From Lingula anatina (lineage: Eukaryota > Brachiopoda > Lingulata > Lingulida > Lingulidae): a stretch of DNA of 64,000 nucleotides. A program made the position numbers and the translations under genes. Shown piece after piece: positions 38,101-51,506 of the stretch. The stretch lies in NCBI RefSeq assembly GCF_001039355.2, contig NW_019774859.1, positions 124,001 through 188,000 of the forward strand, written 5' to 3'. The notes under the pieces were generated by a model. That model saw only the letters and a list, made by a program, of their open reading frames with translations, was not told where the DNA came from and did not search any database. Each line of letters opens with the position of its first letter. The stretch's first letter is position 1.

Positions 38101-41100
38101 CCACACCTAGACCCCAGCACCAACAAAGCCCAAATTTTACGTGGAACGAGTTGAGATTATAGGTGACCTAAATCCAAGAGATAGGTACGGAGGCCCTTAC
38201 CGTCTAGGAGGAGAAGGGGTAACGGTGAGATGGCGGCGGAGCCAGAGGAGCCGGCGGGACATGCATATCGGGACTAAAACCATGTGTACCGCCAGCGCCT
38301 ACGCTGGTGGTACAATACAATTGTGGATTGAAAGCACAGTTTTCTCTAGTATCTATCAGAATCACACTTGTGAAAAGTATACATGCCCAGGGTCGATTTA
38401 GTCCCGTGAAAAAGGGGCGGACTTGTCCCAAGGGGAATTCTGTGCAGGCACATTGTTGCATAATATTCGCAAGACTAATCCAAAGTTTTAATTTGTCACA
38501 GTAAAGGCCCTACTTCCTAACTAAAAATCTATTGTCAACTCACAACAATTACTAACGTAAGACATGCAAGGTGGAGTTTTTATAATCCAATCAAACATAC
38601 CTGTTGTAAACTGTAGTGTACATGGGCCACTTTGGTCATGATCTGTTACGGAGAAAACTTGCAAATGATACACAGTTCCAGGGGTGACGGAAAGAGGGGG
38701 GGACGGACTCTCTTTTGTCGTCAGCGTTTTTAGATCTTTCTTGCTGCCACTTGGCACATATTCAGAGGACATGTGTTTGAATACCCCACGTGGCGTATCC
38801 CAACACACCACATATGCACCTTCGCATTTGTTTACAGTGGCTTTTGGAACTTCTGGAACTGAAGACAAGCAGTGTTACGACATACAAACTTTTCACTTTT
38901 TAAAATTAAACCCACCCAAAACAGACATTACACTGGGTTTTCTGTCCAGTGCATTTTTGTTTATAAAAAGAGTACTGTATCAAACGTTTGGGGTTTTCTT
39001 TATACTGCCAACCCCTATCAGGTGAAATGTCTAGACCTCTCGTAAGATTTAACATGTTTAGAATGCAAACGGCTAATTGAAAATGACTGATATGAACCTG
39101 TGCTGGTTTGGCATTCCACGTAGCTGCTCTTCACACCTGCTTGTGATGTGGTGGAGATCAGACAGTGGTACATCATTCCAGGAGTCAAATCTTCTACTTT
39201 GTGTCTGGTCTTGGACGGTTCTAGTACATGAGGGGTCTCTGTGCCATCTGTGTCCCTGATGGTCAGTGTATATCCTTCAATATCGCCTTTACTTGCCTCC
39301 CATTCCAATATCAATGTTGTCGTTCCTCTTTGATCTTTTAGGCAAGAGAAGTGCTGTGGTGGCTCTGGTTCTGTACAACGAAAACAGGGTGATGAGACAA
39401 GGTGTTAATTTGTCGATCAATATATTTGACTCGATAACTGTGTACATGTACATGATCAAAATACAAATCTCAGTAATTAGAGTACAAACCTGTAAAACAG
39501 TCGAAGTTCGCATGTTCACTCTCAAGTCCCTGTTTGGACAGGGTACGAATCCAACCGGTGTAATGGGTGCTCGGTTGTAGATCATTTAATACATAGGTAT
39601 TCCTTGCACTAAGATCTTTACATATCCCTTCGTCATCACCATCTTTCTTGTGAAAAATCTGATATTTTTCAAACATTCCATGTGGAGAGTTCCAGCGCAA
39701 TGTTATTTTGTTGCTAGTGACGTTATCCTTATCGTGTAACAGCATAGGTGGTGCAGGATCTTAAAATATATTGTTGAAGCGTAGTATTGTATAACCGATC
39801 ATAAAAAGATAACAAGGTGGACATGATGCTTTCGGACAGTACAATCACTGCACTTAAAAAACACTTTTTTCAATACTGTTCAGTCGAACGTATTTTACCA
39901 TCTGGTTTTATAAATCATTATTTTTACGAATACTGATGTTTTGATGTATGGCATATTTTTAAATGATATGATTTAAAAATCATACTTGTGCAGTGCTATA
40001 GACAGTAAAGAAGGACATCACTTTATACAATCAAATAACCAATGTGGCATCTATGCTTATGTTTAGTTTACATGCTCTGATTGCAGACACAATTGCTCTG
40101 TATATATTAGCAGTCGATTTGCAGATCTATTTGTATTCTACCTTTTTGCCTGTCGTGAATATCAACTTCTTACTTACGTTTTTTTAACTGGATATAACAT
40201 GGATCACTTTGATTTGAATGACTGCGAGATTTAATTCCTATTGTGTAACAGATCCCCGGTGTGATTTTACGGATCTCTGCATACGGTGAATCTTTCTCAA
40301 ATTCTTCCTGGTCGGAGTCTTGGTTTTCTTGTTTGACCGAAATGACGTATCCATCAACTCCACCAATAGGCTGACCCCAAGTGAGGGCAAAAGTTGCCAC
40401 ACCCTCTGTCTTGTGGATGCTTTCTTTAATAATCATGGCAGGGACTAGATAATTAAAATAAAAACGGGGTGACTGAAAGATGATCGAATTGCATTCAAAC
40501 TAACGGTTTAGCACGTTAAGATGATTATGTTTGATTTAGCCGTAAAGGATATTAAGTGAACTTTGAAATGTTTTTACCTACATATGATCCATGTAAGTAA
40601 AACTGTTATCAAAATGCACTTACCTGTAACAAAAGTTTCCGCCCGTTTTTTGCTTTCAATTTCATTGACCAGAGCAGTGACTTCCACAAAATACTGTTTT
40701 CCAGGTTCAAGGTCGCGTAAATAGAACAGGCATTTGTCTGTGTACTCATCAATTCTATCCTGTTTGTTAACCAATCGAGAAACCCTGAAGCGTTCACAAT
40801 ACCCAGGAGGAGGTGCCCAAGAAAGAATGGCCGACCTCTCCTGAGTTTGTACCTCGATATCTCCGACTTTTTCTGGAACTGTTTAATGGCACAAAATAAT
40901 AAACTGTAATCAAACTAAACTGTATTACGTTTGAAAGCTATACTTATAATTTTTTATCTGAAACATTAGAAAACATTAGACTTGTAAAGATTCTTTTGTC
41001 CATAGCTACTTATATTTGTCTGGTCTTACCAGCCAATATTTCGTCTGCTTGCAGTCAGACTTCATCAGGGAATGAGGTTGTGATAGACGTGACAACCTAT

Positions 41101-44100
41101 CACCCCCTCTGGTGATCTCTGGTGTGCTATTTGGTCAGATTGGCTGGTAAGACCAGAAAAATATAAGTAGCGATAGACAAAAGTCAATCACAATAACATA
41201 GCTAATGAATTTGTTCTACATTAGGTAGATATTTTTCTAGGCAACACTAATGCAACATTAGATATGAGATACCTGTATAGGCAATTAAAGGGTCGCTTTT
41301 TGTTTCTCCATTCTCTGTAAAGGTGTAAATTATCAGACTATACTCAGTCCCTGGAAGAAGTTCATCAAATGTAGTCTCTGTGTCAAAGTCTCGAGGGATT
41401 TTTTTAGATTGAACAAGTTCATTGTTTTTGTTTAATCGTGCCGTAAAGTATCGAACCTCGCCTTCGGGCTCTTCCCACGTAAATTTTAGATGCCTGGTGC
41501 TTCTTCTACTACATATAGGAACACATTTTGGTGGCTCTAAAATGGAAAAATAAACTTAAGATATTGTGATATCTTTATTAAAAGATTATAAACATCATAA
41601 AGAGTTTTTAAAATCTAAACCTTACTGTTTTGTATGTGATAAAGTAGGGCCTATACATCTACAGTACATTTTATGCAAAGTTATAATTTTATTACTACTT
41701 AACATTAATTGTTGACTGGTAAAGACACTTTTGTCCCTATATTGCTATTTAAGGATTGCTCAGGCAACAGTCTGTTTTAAATGCACACAGGTCAAAGGGA
41801 TAATAACTCTTCGTTTTTGCCAAAAAATTTTCCTAGAGTAAACAACAATTTTCCACACTTACCAATGGTTAATGAATCCATTTTTACATTCAAAGTTAGT
41901 ACCTTATTTTTTTCTAAAAAGTTTGTTTTTTGTTAAAATCTCTTACAAGATTTTAACAGAGTATAGCCATCAATGGAGGTCACGTGGTCTAAAGACAAGC
42001 TCAGATATCAGAATAATAGCTATAACTGCCGTTTTTGTGGTAAAACAGAAAATATTATATTTCTATGAGTTATTCACAATGCTTTTATTGTGAAATATAG
42101 ATCTCATACTAAGAGTTATTATCCCTTTAAAGTACTTACTTGTTGAAAAATCAAAACAATATGGCTTGCTTCTTTGCTCTTTTCGCACCGTAAATAGTCT
42201 GCCACGGTATGTTGTTCCCGGAGTCAGCTCAGATATATATTCTTCTGTCTCTCCAAGAGAAATCATCTTTCCCTCAGGTGGATCTTTGGGTCCGATCAAT
42301 TCTAACTGGTATCCATCAAATTTGCCCTCAGGTTTTGTCCATTCCATTTTTATTTTGTTAAGGTCATGGACAATATCCATTGCCGCAGTGGCCGCTGGGT
42401 CTGGTGAAATGTTGAAAGTTTCGTAAAATTAAAAACTTAACAAAATGGGCGCATTAAAGTGTCAAGGCAGAGTAACATTTGAATGCCAATGCTGATGTGA
42501 GAACATCCAATTTTTTAAAATAATGTTCTGGAAGAAAAACATCTTTGTTTAAATATTGCTCTGGATGAAAACATGACGCAAAATAAATATTTGTAACAAT
42601 GAAAAGAAATAAACTTCAACATATCTACCTGTTTGCACGTCAATGCGACAAGGTTTACTTTCCTTCCCATTACTGACTGTGACAACACTGATTTCATACT
42701 GTTCACCAGGGGACAAACCGGATATTGTGTGACGTGTATTTGCCTGTATTTTATTTTCAAAAGGCTCCGCCCCGACGTGGGACCGCCACCTAACAATGAA
42801 ATGGTCAAATAAACCTCGTGGTTTATTCCATTTTACGTCCACGTGGTGCAAACCTCTGCATAGCTCTTTAAAATCTAACGGTTCATCCGGGTCTGGAAAA
42901 AGAGAAAAAATGAAGCATTGTAGGTATGTTATAATATTTTGGGGGAAGGCACATACTAGTATACGTATCGGTTGTTAGAAAATCTTACAAATCTTGCAAT
43001 GATTAACGATGGACCCATACAGACTAGTGTGAAGCATCACACTTATATTTCCTTTACCTACAACTTAACTTACAACTCTGGGCACCTGTAGCACGGCTAT
43101 TGCGTTAAAACCATCCAACTGATATTTCTATACCTGTAGAAAATGTAATTTCGTAAGGTTCACTTGGCCTTCCGTTCGAAACCGTTGTTATCTGTGCCTC
43201 GTAAGAAGTACCAGGATCCAAGTCTGAAATGCCTATCAGTGTTTCCCTAATCTTTTTGCTCCTAGAGTCGTAGGGTTTTCTGCACGGCCAGTAAGATACT
43301 AGAAAATGATCGAAATGTCCATCTGGTCGTTCCCATGACAGCTGAACACTGGAGAGGGTTTGGTGCTCCATTTTACAGTCATTTATTCCTAGGGGTTCTT
43401 TAAGAGAATGATATATCGTCTAAGGGAGACGTTATGCTAATATTGTATTCATTAGAGCACGGAGCAGATATTACAGCATGTTTTCGTTCCTGTTTTATAA
43501 CTGTAAAGTTTTTACAAACTTAAAATCAAAGCCTTGTTTTACTTAAACCTTTGTTTGAAACATTATGATATCGGGCAAAATATCATTCGCACCAGAGAGG
43601 ACAAACGAATTTTGTTTATTTCAGCTTAAAAAAATGGTTGTCTTTCCGTCACATGTATACTTTATTTTGTCATGCTGAAACTAGACAGGGTAACTATGTA
43701 CTGAATGGATAAATAACAACCAAATTACATTATTCTATATAAACGTATTTTGTCAGATTTATTTGTAAGATTTAGCTTACGAGAAAAATGAGGTTTATAT
43801 TCCTTTTTTAATTTGTTTAAAAGTCATTCAAAATCCACATACCTGTGACTATGGTAGCGGTCCTTTCTTTGCTTTCTGTTTCGTTGACAAAGGTAGTGAT
43901 TACTACAAAATATTTGTCTCCAGGTACAATGGTCGATATTTCATACTCGCATTTATCTGTGTGTTTGTCAATTTTCTTCTTTGTCCTGTTATCCCAGTAA
44001 CAAACCCTGAATCTTTCCCACTTTCCAGTTGGAGGTTGCCAAGTAAGATTTGCCGATCTCTCACGCGCATGTACCTTGATTTCACCGACCATATCTGGAT

Positions 44101-47100
44101 CTGTTTGGAGGCACAAAATGTTGGAAAACAACACTATAGTCGGTGTATATTTGTCTGTACAGGTAAATACATAAATTACTTTCTGAAATTTTGTATGAAG
44201 TGAACAAATGTATAGATATGTACTGAAGAAAACTACATAACATATTAACATTTAATTTGAAAATAAATGATGTGAAATCCAGTTTCAGGAAACATGATGT
44301 TTTTTCCCAAAAATTTTACAAAAAATTATCACTCACGTGAAATATATCTATGGGCCATCGGCCATCTCCGTCAGTCTCCGATATGTGTGTGTTTGTGTGT
44401 GTGTTTTGTGTGTGTGTGCGATTCAGTGCCATCTGTCTTACTTGAAGACTGACAAAGATGGCCGGTGTCCCATCTAAATATTTTACTCGAGTCTTGAGTG
44501 ATAAAAAATTTGCAATATTTGTGACAAATGAACATTTATATGTCTATATAGGTAATATTTATTACCTTGATAGAACTTTTAAAAAAGAAAAAATTACCCG
44601 TAAAGATAAACAAAGGATCACTTTCTGTGACTGCATTGTCGGCAACGGTGCGAATTACCACTCTATACTCCGTTCCTGGCTGTAGTTTATCAAATGTAGC
44701 TTTCGTGTCATTGTGTTGCGGGATTTTCGTAACACTGACACGTTCACCTATTTTGCACTGCACCTCATAGTACAGAACTCCACCTGTGACGGGTTCCCAA
44801 GCTATGCTTAAATAACTGCTGCCTCTGGCACTGCATTTTGGCACACATTTTGAGGGTTCTTAAATAAAACATAAAAAAGTAACTAAACAGCAAAGCAGAA
44901 AAATATAAAGAAACCATAAACGAAACAAGGCAGCAAAGTTGACAAATGTTCAGGCATTACGCAGAAAAGAGTGAACTGATTAATGTGCTTATCAATTTTG
45001 ATGCTCTATTACATAATGCTTTAAAAGAGCATAATCACTCTTACCCTCTTACATAATGTACTACAGTAACATGGACACTGAAAAAGTAGCATGTGATTCT
45101 GTTTCATGGGATATAAAAAACCCTGAAAACCCTAGTGTATAAAAAATATATTATTCAAACAAATAAACAAACTAAAAAAAAAACGTGAATACGTGAATGT
45201 AAACCGATTTTCGAAAGCAACCTGCCTCTTTACTAAACACATTTTGGCAGTTATAGGGCGAACAAGAATAATTACCGTAAATGTAAACTGATCGTGCCGA
45301 TTTTCGAAAGCAACCTGCGTCGTAGCCAAACAAAACCACTCTGTTAATTTCAAGTGAAATAAAAATATTGATTGTTAGTTATGGGGAAAACGTCACTTAA
45401 ATAGTGAAAAAAATAATTATCGTAAATATAAACCCATCCTGTCGATTTTTGGAAAGTAACCTGCTTCTTTGCCAAACAGCCACTCAGTAAATCTAAACTA
45501 AATCAATAATACGGTTTGGAAGTTAGGGGCGAACGTCACCAAAGTTGTTAAAAAAACATAATAATTACCGTAAAATAACTGTTATGTAAATGAAAAGAAT
45601 TTAGCCAGTGAAAACTGAAGGATTATCTACCGTGTCTGCCTAACACTAACTATGATGTTTAAATGTCAAGTGAAAAAAACATTGACTTGGTTGTTTGCGA
45701 TTTCGATTGAAAATGACTGGTCATGAAACCTTCCCTTAAAATTGACAAGATGATAGGCTATACTTTTAGATCATGTAAGTGTCAGTGTGGAGTTGCTGCA
45801 TTGTTAACTGTCTATTAATGTCACAGAAGGACAAGATTAAAATTAAAGTTTTTTTTTGTTTTTTATTTAAAAATATTATTTACTTTAATTAGTTAGTTGA
45901 ATCTCGTATTTTTTCTTGTTTTTTGTTCACTGTACTATTTGGTGCGACTGTCCGCACTATGACTTCCCTTAACATGCCGCTGCCTTTTCGTTTTGTACTG
46001 TCTATTACAAAAGCCTTTTAGAAGGGCTTAAGTCCACATCTGTGTAAGTTTACTTATATTTTTATGCTTTAAATAACTTGTGAATTAGAAGTAAGTTAAG
46101 GTAAATAGTGTTTCTTATATCATTCAGTAAAATTATAGGTTTAAAGTAGAGTGATGAAATTGGTGAAACCCACGTGCCTATGTATAGCACTGTATCGTTA
46201 TTGTTCATTTCATTTTTAGTTCTCAGTCTTCACGGTGACTTGGAAAATAGACATAGCTAGCTTCACAATAGGTCTAGGGCGTGAACGGTGAGTTACGTAT
46301 TAATTACTAGTTATGTTTGTTATTGTTAAAGGTTGTTTGAATTGTCAGAATTCAGTTGTATAGAGTAAACTTTGCCTTTAAGTAAATCATGTTTATTTTC
46401 ATTTTTATCTTTCAAGGTGCTTTGGGTCTTGGTTGTTTTCCAATAAAGGACATTATTCATCAGTCTAAGCATTTGCCTTCTTCATTTTCATAACTGCATG
46501 CAGTTACAGATCATACCTGTTGAACACTTGAAACAGTAAGGTTTGCTTTTTTGGTTATTTCGCACGGTAAATAGACTTGCAAGGTATGTTGTTCCTGGAG
46601 TCAGCCCATGTATTTCAGCCTCCTCTTTCTCTCCAAAAGAAATCATATTTTCGTCTTGTGGATCTTTTTGGCCTTTTAATTGCAGCTCATATCCATCAGC
46701 TTTGCCTGTGGGCTTGGTCCACTTTAACGTGAAGGTGTCAGTGCCAGGGTCACTGACTATAGCTGCGATTGATGCTGGGTCTGGTAAAATATTTGGAAAT
46801 TAATTTATTGAGAGGGAAATGAATGCATCAGGTTATCACAGTGATCTGTTGCGTACCACTGACAATATATAAAATAAAATTTAACAAACATGAAAAATGA
46901 TGCAAAAAAAAAAAAAAAAATGAAAATATCAAAAATCGTTTTAAGAAGTATGTATCTCACCTGTTTGCACTTGAATGGAACATGGTTCACTTTCCTTCCC
47001 ATTACTGACGGTGACAACACTAACTTCATATCGGTAACCAGGGCACAAGCCAGCAATAGTCTGGTGTGTATTTTCTGTCTCTTTTCTTCCATATACCCCT

Positions 47101-50100
47101 GCCTCATCTTCCGACTGCCATTGGACGATGAAAAAATCAAATGAACCGCCTGGGTTGTTCCATTTTACGTCCACGTTGGTTGAATCTCTACATAGCCCTG
47201 CCACATCTAACGGTATAGCCGGGTCTAGGAGAAAGTAAATGAAGCATTTGAATTTTAAAATGATATTTGTAAACTTATTAAAGATTGTAATATTATACAT
47301 TTAGTAAAATTATTGGACTTAAAAAGTAGGGCGAGTATCACGATGGGGTGTCTTTTCTTTTCACTTCTGGTCATTGTTTCAATTGTATTAGATTGTATTA
47401 AAACCGACTTCAAGTGTTTAAATACCTGTAGAAAATGAAATTTGATAAGGTTCACTTGTCCTTCTGTTTGACATCGTCGTGATCTCTGCTTCATAAGATG
47501 TACCAGGATCCAAATCTGTAAGGGATAGTAACGTGTTCCGCATTTCCTCTTTCCTCGAACTATATGCCTTCCCTTTCGGCCAGTAAGACACGTGGTAATG
47601 ATCAATACGTCCCTCTGGTTGCTTCCAAAAAAGCTGTACACTCCTGGGGGTTAGCTGCGTTATATCACAGTCCTCAACAGATGCGGGATCTTAAATGAAA
47701 TAATGCATTTATTCCAAGAGGCAGGATGTATCTTCATTGATTAAATACCATTTTAAAAAGTATGTTCTGCGTGTAGTAGTGAGGTATTTATCAAACTACA
47801 TTATACATGTGAAGCTTAGTAAGTGATGTGATAAAAGATGAAGAATAGAGTTACTCTGATTTACGAGCAACATATACATGTATAAAACTTTTATATGTAA
47901 TTGTGCTTTTGTGTGATACCCGTGAGCGCCGTCCATTTTCCTGCCAGTCCGTCCAAAAGAAGACCTTTATCATGTACCCTTGCTACGACTTCGCCAGAAT
48001 ATGAAGTACCGGGGGTGAGATTTTGAAGAGTTTTGCCTGTATCCTCCGTCGTAACTACTTTCTCACCGGAATATTTCACGATGTACTGATTTACTATACC
48101 ATGTGGTGGCTGCCATTGGAGGAACAAAGTTCTTGTATCAAAGATTTCCTGTTTTAGCACAGTTGGTTTGCCTGGTCCTAAGAATGGACGAAGAGAATTT
48201 GCAAATTCAATGCCTATTAAAACATATCAATAGAAAATACACTTGAGGAGAACTTGCGTGGTAATGTTTACATTATCAGTGTAGCTGTATTTCTAAGATA
48301 TTATGATGAATGTGAAAATACTCATTTTTAAATAACATTTTGAAATGCGTTGTATTTAAGTTTAAGACGCAAGTAATAACAAGATGGGAAAATTAACTGC
48401 ACAAGTCACTATAATCAGCGTTAGATGGTAAAAAAATTAAAATTAAATAATTATTACATGTTTTAGTCTTTTGTAATTGCCACATTCAAGTGGTTGAATG
48501 TCACTTTAAGGCATTGTAGAACATTGTCTACATTATTTGCAGTCGATAATCTGCTTTTATAAAAGCACGAAAACGAAGTAGATACTCCAGCGCAGTAGAC
48601 TACTGCAATCATACTGCAAACATGCTTCAAATCTGCTTCGATGTGGGAGCTAATTAGCATATTTGAAACATGCTTCTATCATGCTGCTAATCTACTGCAT
48701 TAATGCTCCTCCGCTGTACAACCTTATGTAATTTTTGAAGTAGAATTGCAGTAGGCTATACTGCATTTCTACTGCAAATATGCTCCACACCACTACTGCG
48801 TTAATGCTTCTTTGCTACTTCGATACTACTGCATTTTCTTGCAAAATACCCAAGCACGTGCAATGAATATACCGCCTTGCCCGCACGAAAATGAAGTAGA
48901 TACTCCAGCGCAGTAGACTACTGCAATCATACTGCAAACATGCTTCAAATCTGCTTCGATGTGGGAGCTAATTAGCATATTTGAAACATGCTTCTATCAT
49001 GCTGCTAATCTACTGCATTTATGCTCCTCCTCTGTACAACCTTATGTAATTTTTGAAGTAGAATTGCAGTAGGCTATACTGCATTTCTACTGCAAATATG
49101 CTCCACACCACTACTGCGTTAATGCTTCTTTGCTACTTCGATACTACTGCATTTTCTTGCAAAATACCCAAGCACGTGCAATGAATATACCGCCTTGCCC
49201 GCACGAAAATGAAGTAGATACTCCAGCGCAGTAGACTACTGCAATCATACTGCAAACATGCTTCAAATCTGCTTCGATGTGGGAGCTAATTAGCATATTT
49301 GAAACATGCTTCTATCATGCTGCTAATCTACTGCATTTATGCTCCTCCTCTGTACAACCCTATGTAATTTTTGAAGTAGAATTGCAGTAGGCTATACTGC
49401 ATTTCTACTGCAAATATGCTCCACACCACTACTGCGTTGATGCTTCTTTGCTACTTCGATACTACTGCATTTTCTTGCGGGTGGTTACCTAGTATTCTTG
49501 TGAAGAAAAAAAAGAGACAATTCAAACAACTTACTGATCAGATAATTTTTTTCTGCAGTTTGACTAAAACGACAATTTGAGCAAGACTGTACTGTAAACT
49601 TGTACTTGGTTCCGGGAATAAGTTCACCGAATTCAGCTTTTTCAATAGCCAGCTTCAGCTCTTTGATTTTGTCGCCAGTTTCCCAGGAGTAACATCCAGC
49701 AATGTATTCATCATACAGACCATCTGACGGGGGTCTCCAAGTGACAAAAACACTTGTGTCGTCACGTAACTCTAACCGAATTTCTTCTGGTGGAGCAGGT
49801 TCTACAGACAATTTAATGAACATATCTTGTTACAAGTTCCAATGTTGACTCTACACGGCACTGCTAGCATGTAATTGTGTTTATAGTACTTGCGCACACA
49901 CATTCAAAATGATATTTAAGTAATATTTTAGAATTATAATTTCTTTGTGAATCTTTTTTATCAGATCGGATATGGGAACACGCGGGCTTTAGAATTTACC
50001 TGTTATGAACGGGATACATGAAGGCACACTTTCTTTCCCTTGACTGAAGGATACCACTGAAGCAAGGTAGTTTGTTCCCGGAGAGAGGTCACTTACAGTA

Positions 50101-51441
50101 ATTCCATTTGCAGTCGTAGGTATATCATCAAAACAATGACTCCCGTCTTTCTGTTTAATCCTAACAAAATATTCCTCAACATCTCCAACAGGAGTTTCCC
50201 ATTGGAACGTAGAACGATCCAAGCCGGCTTTACTATCTAACTGGACACGTTTTGGGGGGTTGGGCTCTGTAATCATAGATATGTCTTTTTTGAGACCTAA
50301 TAACACGCAATTCACATTTAAATGTTCCATAAAATGAATACTTTATAGACAGAAGCCACAAGACCTTTAAATGTCACCAAATTTGGTCGCATAAGCTACA
50401 TGTAAGTAGATTGCAGTAGACATGCTTTAGTTTGAAATCAATTATAGTCAATTGTTTGTCGCCAAAGATACGCGTCGCTGGTGAATTATAATTGACGTTA
50501 GCATTATTCTAAATATATTTCCTTTGATACCCATGATTATGTAAATTTTGACTACAACTGGATTTTTCAAGAACGGTCGAGTAAAGAGACATTTTAAAAC
50601 ATTCAAAAATGAATTTAAAGGGATAATAATTCTTCGTTAGGGCCAATAAATGAATTTTCGTGGAGTAAACAATAAATTACCCATACTTACCAATGGTTAA
50701 TGGAACCATTTTTACGTATAAATTTAAAGTTGATCCCTGGTTTTTTCTTAAATGTTTGGGTTTTTTTGTTAAAATCTCTTAAGAGATTTTAACAGAGTAT
50801 AGCCATCAATGGAGGTCACGTGGTCTAAAGACAAGCTCAGATTTCAGAATAATAGCTATAACCGCTGTTTTTGTGGTAAAAAAGAATATATTATATTTCT
50901 ATGTGTTATTCACAATGTTTTTATTGTAAAATAAAAGATCTCATACGAAGAGTTATTATCCCTTTAAATAAGATCGGAAACCATAACTACAGTATACAGG
51001 GTGGTGCATAAATAACCTATTTTACTTTACAACTCAATTTCAGATAGATTGTTTTTTATGGACCACCCTGTATATCTAGAAGAAAGTTGGGGAATTTGTA
51101 TAAAGTCATTTTTTCTTACTCACTAGTAGAAAATTTGACAGCCTCCTTTTGACCCTGAAGTTCCCAACTGACGGCAGTTATGCTAACTTCGTAACTACGG
51201 CCTGGTTTGAGATCATCTATGTCCACCGAGTGTTCGTCATGCCAATCAACAGCGCTAGTTTTACGGCAGTAGCATTCACGTTGGATAGCTCTGTCCAAAC
51301 ACGTAACAGAATAAAAGTCTACACGCCCTTGCAATCGTCTCCATGCCACTCTTACTTTGGATGTATCGTCTCCGAATTCGGAAATAGTCACGTCAACTGC
51401 GCTGTCTGGTACTTTTTGGTAGAATATTGTAACAATAATGA

Positions 51442-51506
<65 letters not shown>

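Larger units (their letters stand above)
33946..38600 (-). other. 4.65-kb intron packed with repeats
   Basis: Contains a tRNA-like A-box remnant near 34090, a CAACGTTG-rich element (34754-35932) with a nested MITE and microsatellite, the DR1-like tandem repeat (36600-37230) and GGCGCCTTACA-containing dispersed sequence near 37435. No exon was found. Confidence 0.6.

Noticed and set aside
48562-49481. Regular direct repeats suggesting a CRISPR array
   Set aside because: Repeat units are 284 bp with identical spacers and MITE termini, in a eukaryotic genome.
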